DNA of 20,029 nucleotides from Iamia sp038233335 (lineage in GTDB: Bacteria > Actinomycetota > Acidimicrobiia > Acidimicrobiales > Iamiaceae). The position numbers and the translations under genes are program-made. The stretch is from assembly GCA_038233335.1 (NCBI GenBank), contig JBBSME010000047.1, positions 1 through 20,029 on the forward strand. The letters are read 5' to 3'. This document shows positions 14,883 to 20,029 of the stretch, in pieces (positions within the stretch are counted from its first letter, which is position 1; each line of letters starts with the position of its first letter). Below the pieces are notes generated by a model. The model made no database searches. It worked only from the letters and a program-made list of their open reading frames with translations, and had not been told where the DNA came from.

Positions 14883-15905
14883 TCAGGGGATGGCGATGGC
14901 GCGGCCCACGCCGTGGTCGCCCCGCTCGAGGGAGAGGACGGTGTCGGCCACGTCCTCCAGCCCGAGGGTGCGGGCGTGGACCGTGATGTGACCGGCCTGG
15001 GCCAGGGCCACCACCTCCTCAAGCTCGCGGGCCTCGCCGGCGTAGGAGGTGTGGAGCCGGCACTCCCACGGCAGCGACAGCAGGTTGAAGCCGAAGGTCC
15101 CCAGGTGGGTGCCGATCAGGACGAGGCGGCCGTGCGGGGCCACGAGGGTGGCCGCCAGGGCCAGGGTGTCGTCCCCGCCGACGAGGTCGAACACGGCGGA
15201 GGCGCCCTCGGCGCGGCGAGCGTGGACCTGAGCAGCGACGTCGTCGTCGGGGTGGACGGCGACGTCGGCGCCGAGGTCGAGGGCGAACCCGCGGCGCTCC
15301 TCGTCGGGCTCGACCACCACGACCGTCGCCCCGGTGACCGCCTTGAGGATCTGGATGGCCATGTGGCCCACGCCGCCAGCACCGATGACGACGGCCAGCG
15401 AGCCGCCATCGAGCTCATCGCGGGCATTCCGGATGGCGTGGTACGGCGTGAGGGCGGCATCGTCGAGGGGCCCGGCGAACCGAGGGTCGAGGTCCGCACC
15501 GAGGGGGATCACGTAGCGGGCCGCGGGAACGAGGATGTAGTCGGCCATGCCTCCGTCGGCGCCCAGGCCAGCCCCGGCGATGGGCTTGACCATGGGGCAC
15601 AGGCGCTCGTGGCCCCGTCGGCAGGTCGGGCACCCGCCGCAGCCCCACTCGGCGTGGACCACCACCGGGAGGCCCTGCTCCAGGCCGACGACTCCGGGAC
15701 CGGTCCCGGCCACGTGGCCCGCGGTCTCGTGGCCGAGGGTGAAGGGGCCGCCGCCGTAGAAGTCGGGGATGCGGGACAGGGCGATGTCGGAGTGGCAGAC
15801 GCCGGCCCCGGCCACCTTGACCAGCACCTGGCCCGGCCCGGGGTCGGGCTGGTCGACCTCGGTCAGCTCGATCCCGCCCCCCTCCGGAACCCGCACCGCC
15901 CTCAC
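14883..15905 (-). CDS. Zinc-dependent, NAD-type alcohol dehydrogenase
   Basis: This is a medium-chain dehydrogenase of 340 residues. Catalytic zinc ligands are C37 (GVCHSD), H59-E60 (GHE) and probably D149 in PLDDAALTPYHAI. The structural zinc site is C89, C92, C95 and C103. The Rossmann motif GAGGVG (175-180) and the acidic residue at the end of the next strand (VVVVEPDEERR) favour NAD. The overall pattern is closest, from memory, to Rhodococcus ADH-A-type secondary alcohol dehydrogenases. The start is GTG at 15903-15905 with a G-rich stretch about 6 nt upstream. It appears monocistronic, flanked by repeat locus C upstream and locus B downstream. The substrate is probably a secondary or medium-chain alcohol or ketone, which is an inference. 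Confidence 0.93.
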   Translation of the reverse strand: MRAVRVPEGGGIELTEVDQPDPGPGQVLVKVAGAGVCHSDIALSRIPDFYGGGPFTLGHETAGHVAGTGPGVVGLEQGLPVVVHAEWGCGGCPTCRRGHERLCPMVKPIAGAGLGADGGMADYILVPAARYVIPLGADLDPRFAGPLDDAALTPYHAIRNARDELDGGSLAVVIGAGGVGHMAIQILKAVTGATVVVVEPDEERRGFALDLGADVAVHPDDDVAAQVHARRAEGASAVFDLVGGDDTLALAATLVAPHGRLVLIGTHLGTFGFNLLSLPWECRLHTSYAGEARELEEVVALAQAGHITVHARTLGLEDVADTVLSLERGDHGVGRAIAIP

Positions 15906-16052
15906 GGCCGGCCCCCCGGCATCGTCGAGACGGTCAGGGCGGGGCGCGCTTCACTGGACACCCGTCCACCCTGCCAGACCGCCCGCGCCCCCGGGGACGC
16001 CCGTGGGCTCGCCGGCCCGACCGCTCGCTCCTCGCCATCCTCGACACCCCCC

Positions 16053-16170
16053 CGAACTGGCGCGGGGTTGTGGGGCCAGAGCCCCACCAACGCGCACCAC
16101 TTCGTCCCCAGGAGCGAACCGGCGCGGGGTTGTGGGGCCAGAGGCCCACGAACCGGTACCACTACCCCCG
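16053..16170. repeat. 62-bp tandem hairpin repeat, two copies (locus C)
   Basis: Copy 1 starts at 16053 (CGAACTGGCGCGGGG) and copy 2 at 16115 (CGAACCGGCGCGGGG). The first 35 or so bases are nearly identical and the ends diverge. Copy 1 folds as a long imperfect hairpin over 16053-16104, with outer CGAACTGG against CCACTTCG and inner TGGGGC (16071-16076) / GCCCCA (16081-16086) around a CAGA loop. Copy 2 keeps the inner stem in weakened form. It fills the 284-nt gap between the NTF2-like gene stop and the alcohol dehydrogenase start; nothing else was seen there. Confidence 0.8.
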
Positions 16171-16189
16171 GGGAAGGCGCGCCGTCGGG

Positions 16190-16648
16190 TCAGAGGCGGG
16201 GGTCGTCGGAAGCGTCGTGGAGCCACCAGAGGTCGGCGCCGAAGATGCGTTCCTTCCACCACTCGGGGGCGGCGCCGAGGAGGCTGTCGTAGTTCCAGTA
16301 GTCCTTCCAGACGATGACCTTGTCGCCCTTGACCCGGTGGACCGAGACGAACGGCAGGGTGACCTCCTCGCCGGTCTCCCAGCCCCAGATCTCGGCGTGC
16401 TCGACCATGACCACGTCGTCGGTGCAGGCCACCCGGCCGTGCGCGTGCTCGTAGCGCACGAGGGGCTCGAGGCCGAGCTGGAGCCGCCCGACGATGGCCT
16501 TGGGGCCCTTGGCCGCGGCCGCGGGGCCGGTGGGCACGTCGAGGTAGACGGCGTCGTCGGCCAGGTGGCTGGCGATGGCGTCCCAGTCGCGGGCGTAGAC
16601 GGCGTCCCACATGGCGGCCGTGACGGCGGTCGGGTCAGGGGTGCTCAC
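16190..16648 (-). CDS. SnoaL/limonene-epoxide-hydrolase-like (NTF2-fold) protein
   Basis: The 152-residue product has the cone-shaped NTF2 fold pattern: AMWDAVYARDWDAIASHLADD at the N-terminus, then GPKAIVGRLQLGLEPLVRY, HAEIWGW and FVSVHRVKGDKVIVWKDYWNY. The final motif resembles the WRDYFD segment of limonene-1,2-epoxide hydrolase. Aligned by eye, that enzyme's Arg/Asp/Asp triad corresponds to H84, E86 and D116 here. The active site is therefore altered, and epoxide hydrolysis is uncertain. The GTG at 16646-16648 is preferred because GGAGG lies 6 nt upstream, inside a perfect GGAGGCCTCC palindrome (16650-16659). A longer frame from an ATG at 16678 has no ribosome site. It follows the encapsulin gene by 90 nt on the same strand. 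Confidence 0.8.
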   Translation of the reverse strand: MSTPDPTAVTAAMWDAVYARDWDAIASHLADDAVYLDVPTGPAAAAKGPKAIVGRLQLGLEPLVRYEHAHGRVACTDDVVMVEHAEIWGWETGEEVTLPFVSVHRVKGDKVIVWKDYWNYDSLLGAAPEWWKERIFGADLWWLHDASDDPRL

Positions 16649-16738
16649 AGGAGGCCTCCGGGGGGTCGAAGGTCGCATGGTGACACGCTGGACACCTGTC
16701 TGCCTCCGGCGGCCCGAGGCCAGGCCGGACGGCCGGCG

Positions 16739-17545
16739 TCAGTCCTGGTAGCGGAGGGAGATGGCGGCCTCGGGGCCGATGGCCTGGAAGGCCACGCTCT
16801 CCTGGAGCTCGAGGGTGACGCTGTCGGCGTCGTGGCTGCGGTAGGCGATGGAGGTGTCCTGGCCCACGGTGAGCTCGAAGTCGCCGCCCCGCTGGGAGAG
16901 GACGACGGCACCGTCGACGGCCGGGGCCCAGATCACGGGACCACCGAGGATGAGGTGGAGGTGCTGGAGGATCGGGTAGCCGCCGCGCTCGGTGGTCTCG
17001 ATCACACCGGTGTAGCAGCGGGGCCCGAGGGCGATGGCGTAGGGCCCGCCCACGCCGGCGCCCTTGAGGGTGGCGACGGCCTTGGCCACGTGGTTGGGGT
17101 AGCGGTCGAAGTCGTCGGTGAGGGGGATCGGCGCGTGCGGGGAGGCGGTGCCGATGCCGGTGATCCCGACGCCGTCGTAGCCGCTGAACACCAGGCCGTC
17201 CTCGGCGGTGGCCAGGTCGCGGCAGGCGTCGGCCAGCGGGTCGAGGTCGAGGTCGGAAGCGCCCCGGTCGACGGCCTCCAGCTCGGAGCGCGACAGCGAA
17301 AAGGTGCGCCGCAGCTCGACCAGGGGCAGCACCTGACGCTGGGCCGCGGTGACCCCGGCGAAGGGGGAGTCGCGGGTCTCGGCCCGGCCCAGGCTCACCG
17401 CAGCGTGGCCCCAGCCGCAGGGGCCGACGAAGTCGACCAGCTTGCGGGCGGCGAGGTAATGGGTGAGCTTGGCGGTGGCTTCTGCGTCGATCTCGGACCA
17501 GGCGGACTCGGAGATGGGGGCGAGGTCACGGAGGAGGTGGTTCAC
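16739..17545 (-). CDS. enc: Family 1 encapsulin shell protein
   Basis: The 268-residue protein is an HK97-fold shell subunit that self-assembles into an icosahedral nanocompartment. The N-terminus NHLLRDLAPISESAWSEID and the segment LTHYLAARKLVDFVGPCGW are diagnostic of linocin/CFP29-type encapsulins. Others are SPFAGVTAAQRQVLPLVELR, HAPIPL, GGPYAIALGPRCYTG, GGYPILQHLHLILGG and the ending ESVAFQAIGPEAAISLRY. Length is typical (about 265). The start is GTG at 17543-17545, preceded by GGAG 5 nt upstream. The gene lies 23 nt after the encapsulated ferritin gene on the same strand, the usual cargo-then-shell operon, so the two are very likely co-transcribed. Confidence 0.96.
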   Translation of the reverse strand: MNHLLRDLAPISESAWSEIDAEATAKLTHYLAARKLVDFVGPCGWGHAAVSLGRAETRDSPFAGVTAAQRQVLPLVELRRTFSLSRSELEAVDRGASDLDLDPLADACRDLATAEDGLVFSGYDGVGITGIGTASPHAPIPLTDDFDRYPNHVAKAVATLKGAGVGGPYAIALGPRCYTGVIETTERGGYPILQHLHLILGGPVIWAPAVDGAVVLSQRGGDFELTVGQDTSIAYRSHDADSVTLELQESVAFQAIGPEAAISLRYQD

Positions 17546-17568
17546 AGGGGCTCCAGGGGTCGAAGGGG

Positions 17569-17973
17569 TCAGAGGGAGAAGTCGTTGCGGCGGAGGCTGC
17601 CGATGCCGAGGCTGCCGTCGGACAGCGCCACGGCCGAGGGGGATGGGGCGTCGGGCCCGTCGTCGCCGTCGCCCATGGCGGCCTCTTCGGCGCCGAGGAT
17701 GGAGCCCTCGGCGAAGAGGTAGGTGCGGAGCTGCTCGTCGAAGCCGGGGTCGCGGCGGCGCAGCCACTCGAGGGTCATGGCCGCGTGCTCCTTCTCCTCG
17801 TCCCGGTTGTGGGCGAGGATGGCGGCCAGCTCCTCGTCGTCGGTGGCCTCGACGCGCTGGTCGTACCAGTCGACGGCCTCCAGCTCCTCCATCAGGGAGA
17901 CGATGGCTCGGTGGTGGTCCTGGGTCCTGACGCTGAGCTTGTCGACGGACTCGTGGAAGCCTTCGCTGGTCAT
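17569..17973 (-). CDS. Encapsulated ferritin (EncFtn) cargo protein with targeting peptide
   Basis: This 134-residue protein oxidises Fe(II) inside the encapsulin shell, where iron is stored. It is very close to the characterised Rhodospirillum rubrum EncFtn pattern: HHRAIVSLMEELEAVDWYDQ, AILAHNRDEEKEHAAMTLEW and LRTYLFAEG. The ferroxidase ligands correspond to E30, E60 and H63 (ExxH), built at the interface of two chains, because the protein is a half-ferritin. After a disordered Gly/Asp/Ser-rich linker (about 97-120) comes the encapsulin targeting peptide SLGIGSLRR (121-129), followed by NDFSL. The ATG at 17971-17973 has GGAG 5 nt upstream. It is the first gene before encapsulin, 23 nt apart. 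Confidence 0.96.
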   Translation of the reverse strand: MTSEGFHESVDKLSVRTQDHHRAIVSLMEELEAVDWYDQRVEATDDEELAAILAHNRDEEKEHAAMTLEWLRRRDPGFDEQLRTYLFAEGSILGAEEAAMGDGDDGPDAPSPSAVALSDGSLGIGSLRRNDFSL

Positions 17974-18001
17974 CGGGGCTCCATGTCGTCTCGGGCAGAG
18001 G

Positions 18002-18106
18002 TCACGTCGCCGACCGCCGGGGGCCCCGATGACCATCGCCGGCTCCGCAAGCTCCGCCGACGAGGACAGAGCTCTGCTTGCTGGTTCGCTCACTTCGTTC
18101 GCTCAT
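18002..18106 (-). other. Mini-ORF / short-repeat leader ahead of the encapsulin operon
   Basis: A 34-codon frame starts MSERSERTSK with AGGAG close upstream, inside the palindrome CAGGAGCTCCTG (18107-18118), and ends 29 nt before the EncFtn start. Its DNA is built of short direct repeats: GTTCGCTC twice (18084-18091, 18097-18104) and GCTCCGC twice (18042-18048, 18051-18057). A second palindrome CAGAGCTCTG is at 18067-18076. From memory, similar SERSER-coding strings are scattered in actinobacterial genomes, so a dispersed intergenic repeat is more likely than a true protein. A leader peptide or operator for the encapsulin operon is possible. Confidence 0.35.
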
Positions 18107-18146
18107 CAGGAGCTCCTGGGTCACGGTCGGGGAGAGGGAGGGGTGG

Positions 18147-18172
18147 CGGACGGGGAGTCTCTTCCCCGTCTG
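18147..18172 (-). terminator. Hairpin terminator downstream of the thioesterase gene
   Basis: The stem 18147-18156 with 18163-18172 (core GACGGGGA / TTCCCCGTC, one G-T pair, 6-nt loop) starts 33 nt after the thioesterase stop and is followed on the minus strand by a pyrimidine-rich stretch. It would separate the thioesterase transcript from the encapsulin operon. Confidence 0.55.
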
Positions 18173-18204
18173 TCGCCTACGCAACATGGAGCGGGGGTGG
18201 ATCA

Positions 18205-18645
18205 TCAACCCTTGCTCCGTCCGATGGCGTCGGCGTCCTCGAGGTTCTGGAGGCGGACCTGGCCACGGGCGACCAGGCGCTCGGTGTCGTCGTGGAGCTC
18301 GACCAGCCAGAGCTGCTGGAGGCGTCCCCGGTGGATGGGCGTCGCTCGGACGGTGACGACGCCCTCGCGGACGGCCTTGAGGAAGTCGGTGTGGTTGGAG
18401 ACGCCGACGACGTTGCCCTTGTCGCCCAGCCACATGGCTGCGCCGACGCTGGCCGCAGTCTCGACCGCCCCGCACCACACGCCGCCGTGGACGATGCCGT
18501 AGGGCTGGTGCAGGTGGGGGCCGATGGGCAGGCGGATGACCACCTCGTCGCCGCTGACGGTGACGAACTCGAGGCCGAGGGCCTCGTTGAACCCGCCCAG
18601 GGGCATCTCGCCGGGGGCCAGTTCGTCAGCGTCGGATGCGGCCAT
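18205..18645 (-). CDS. PaaI-type hotdog-fold thioesterase
   Basis: The 146-residue protein has a single hotdog domain of the 4HBT/PaaI family, which hydrolyses acyl- or aryl-CoA thioesters in the cytoplasm. The signature H46-QPYGIV-H53-G-G, followed by E62-T-A-A-S in the long helix, gives the expected catalytic Glu. The GVSNHTDFLKAVREG strand and VRATPIHRGR also fit. The ATG at 18643-18645 has AGGAG with CCCCC spacing. It lies upstream of the encapsulin operon on the same strand, but 231 nt and a hairpin separate them, so it is probably an independent transcript. The natural substrate is unknown. Confidence 0.9.
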   Translation of the reverse strand: MAASDADELAPGEMPLGGFNEALGLEFVTVSGDEVVIRLPIGPHLHQPYGIVHGGVWCGAVETAASVGAAMWLGDKGNVVGVSNHTDFLKAVREGVVTVRATPIHRGRLQQLWLVELHDDTERLVARGQVRLQNLEDADAIGRSKG

Positions 18646-18686
18646 GGGGGCTCCTGGACGTCGGGTGCCGCGATCGGTGACGGCCA

Positions 18687-18754
18687 CGGTGCAGGTGAGG
18701 GTAGCGAGCACGGTGGGAGGTCCCGCCCGTCGTGCGCACCGGCGACCTGCACCG
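18687..18754. promoter_or_regulatory. 10-bp inverted repeat in the divergent thioesterase/hydrolase intergenic region
   Basis: CGGTGCAGGT (18687-18696) and ACCTGCACCG (18745-18754) are perfect reverse complements separated by 48 nt within the 154-nt divergent region. Each lies close to one of the two gene starts, which suggests paired operator half-sites or a looped control element. No -35/-10 pair is certain. Confidence 0.4.
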
Positions 18755-18799
18755 CTCCAGCCGTTCGGTCGGTCGGCTCGTGTGCAAGCCTCACGGGTG

Positions 18800-20029
18800 A
18801 TGTCTGGCGCTCCGCTTCCGGCTCCGCTGCCCAGGGTGGACGAGGTGGCCGGGCTGGCCCGGCTGACCGGTGCCGTCGTCGACCAGCTGACGATCCCGGT
18901 GCGCGACACCCACCGGGCCGTGGCCGACCGGGTGTTCCGGGCCATCGGACCGGTGGCCACCCCGGTGCGCCTGGCCCACGACGCCATCTCCGGCGCGATC
19001 TACGCCTCGATCCGGGGTGGGGCTCGCCTGGCGGGGGCCGGGACAGGAGCGGCCCTGGCCGCCGTCAACGGCGGACGTCCTCGACGCTCGGTGTCGGCCT
19101 CGCCCCTCGGGCTCCAGGGCCTGGCCTTCGCCAGCGGGCTGCTGGGCGACTGGCTGGAGGGCAAGGCCGACGACCTCATCGTGGGGACGACCCTGACCCA
19201 CCACGGCCGGCCGGTGACCTGGGGGCCCGAGGGCCCGGGAGGCATCGAGGATCCGACCGACCGGGTGGTGGTGTTCGTCCACGGCCTGGCCGAGACCACC
19301 AACTCGTGGGCGTGGTGGTCGCTCGACGACGAGGGGCGGCAGGTGCCGACCTACGGCCAGCGCCTGGCCGAGGTGGGCTGGACGCCGCTGGAGGTGGGCT
19401 ACAACACCGGCCGGCCGGTCGGGGACAGTGGAGAGGATCTGGCCGACCTGATCGAGCACGTGGTGACCACCTGGCCGGTGCCGGTGGCCGAGGTGGCCCT
19501 GCTCGGGCACTCGATGGGCGGGCTGACCGTGGCCGCCGCCGCCCACCGGGGCAAGGACCAGGGCCACAGCTGGGTCGACCGCACCGCGCACGTGGTCACC
19601 CTGGGGACGCCGCACCGTGGCTCCTGGCTGGCCCAGGGTGCAGCCGGTGCGGTGAAGGTGCTCGGCAAGCTGCCCGAGACGCGGGGGCTGGGCGGGATCA
19701 TCGAGCTCCGCAGCGCGGGGATCCGCGACCTCACCCACGGGTGGCACCCCGAGCCCGATCCGGCTGAGCCCGAGGCCGAGGTGGTCGAGCTGGCCGCCCT
19801 GCTGCCCCGGGCCCACCACGCGTATGTGGCCGCCACCCTCGGCGCCACCGAGGGCCACGCCCTCAGCCGGCTGCTGGGCGACGGCCTGGTCCACATGCGC
19901 AGCTCGACCGCGCCCGGGACCGCCGGCGGCCCCAACATCGCCGTCCGCCACCACGCCGGCGTCGGCCACATCCGCCTCGTCCACCACGAAGCCGTCGCCG
20001 ACGACCTCGTCGACTGGCTCGCCGCCCGC
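18800..20029 (+). CDS. Alpha/beta hydrolase (lipase/PGAP1-like), 3'-truncated by window edge
   Basis: An open frame of exactly 410 codons runs to the last base without a stop, so the C-terminus is outside the window. An N-terminal region of about 150 residues with amphipathic and Ala/Gly-rich segments precedes the hydrolase core. The oxyanion-hole motif VVVFVHGL has H161-G162. The nucleophile elbow is LLGHS238MGG, followed by LGTPHRGSWLA, typical of lipases and PGAP1-like esterases. A likely acid is D361 (LLGDGLVHMRSS) and a likely catalytic His is H390 (GVGHIRLVHH), so the catalytic part is almost complete. No signal peptide was recognised. The ATG at 18800 (or the GTG at 18797) lacks a strong ribosome site. 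It is divergent from the thioesterase. Substrate unknown, probably a lipid or ester. Confidence 0.85.
   Translation, partial: MSGAPLPAPLPRVDEVAGLARLTGAVVDQLTIPVRDTHRAVADRVFRAIGPVATPVRLAHDAISGAIYASIRGGARLAGAGTGAALAAVNGGRPRRSVSASPLGLQGLAFASGLLGDWLEGKADDLIVGTTLTHHGRPVTWGPEGPGGIEDPTDRVVVFVHGLAETTNSWAWWSLDDEGRQVPTYGQRLAEVGWTPLEVGYNTGRPVGDSGEDLADLIEHVVTTWPVPVAEVALLGHSMGGLTVAAAAHRGKDQGHSWVDRTAHVVTLGTPHRGSWLAQGAAGAVKVLGKLPETRGLGGIIELRSAGIRDLTHGWHPEPDPAEPEAEVVELAALLPRAHHAYVAATLGATEGHALSRLLGDGLVHMRSSTAPGTAGGPNIAVRHHAGVGHIRLVHHEAVADDLVDWLAAR

Noticed and set aside
14519..15022. Minus-strand frames with a 24-residue peptide repeat across locus B
   Set aside because: The repeat period happens to be a multiple of 3. 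There is no ribosome site and no codon bias, and the DNA has hairpin symmetry that explains it better.
16649..16678. Upstream ATG start for the NTF2-like protein
   Set aside because: It adds a Pro/Arg-rich stretch with no ribosome site, whereas the GTG at 16648 has GGAGG at ideal spacing.
17974..18204. IdeR/Fur-type iron box upstream of the encapsulin operon
   Set aside because: No TTAGGTTAGGCTAACC-like or Fur-like sequence was seen; only unrelated palindromes are present.
1..20029. tRNA, rRNA, CRISPR array, insertion sequence or prophage genes
   Set aside because: No cloverleaf with a conserved T-loop, no regularly spaced short repeats and no transposase, integrase or phage motifs were seen. 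The tandem repeats have only two copies and no spacers.

Overview
The window is very GC-rich, with strongly GC-biased third codon positions, GTG starts and 4-nt stop/start overlaps. This fits a high-GC actinobacterium. The gene complement (FHA/kinase operon, family 1 encapsulin with encapsulated ferritin, QueA-like protein in a lineage that mostly lacks queuosine) and many gene styles resemble Acidimicrobiia such as Iamia. That placement is inferred from recalled family knowledge, not from a search. No rRNA, tRNA, CRISPR array or insertion sequence was seen.

Layout. 1-1011: 3' part of a heme catalase, ending at a strong bidirectional terminator shared with a secreted lipoprotein of unknown function (1141-2577, minus). 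2779-4464: divergent GNAT acetyltransferase and class C beta-lactamase-fold esterase. 4480-9058 (minus): three genes, each joined to the next by a GTGA overlap. They encode an FHA/helix-turn-helix protein, a three-pass membrane Ser/Thr kinase and a large OmpA-domain lipoprotein, which looks like an envelope-sensing signalling module. 9214-10358: Xre/MbcA-type antitoxin and RES-domain toxin, again joined by GTGA. 10519-13292: aminoglycoside-phosphotransferase-like kinase divergent from an SDR oxidoreductase plus a divergent QueA-like protein. 13325-16189: a repeat-rich stretch with a DUF2237 gene, a frameshifted MOSC gene, a zinc alcohol dehydrogenase and three intergenic hairpin repeat loci, two of them tandemly duplicated (72-bp and 62-bp periods). 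16190-18645 (minus): NTF2/epoxide-hydrolase-like protein, encapsulin shell, encapsulated ferritin with a C-terminal targeting peptide, and a hotdog thioesterase. 18800-end: alpha/beta hydrolase cut off by the window edge.

How the genes work together. The encapsulated ferritin is the cargo of the encapsulin shell, giving an iron-storage nanocompartment; with the catalase this adds up to an iron and oxidative-stress capacity. The FHA, kinase and OmpA trio could link peptidoglycan or envelope state to phosphorylation and transcription; this is the best candidate for an undescribed system here. The RES/antitoxin pair is a classic NAD-depleting toxin-antitoxin module.
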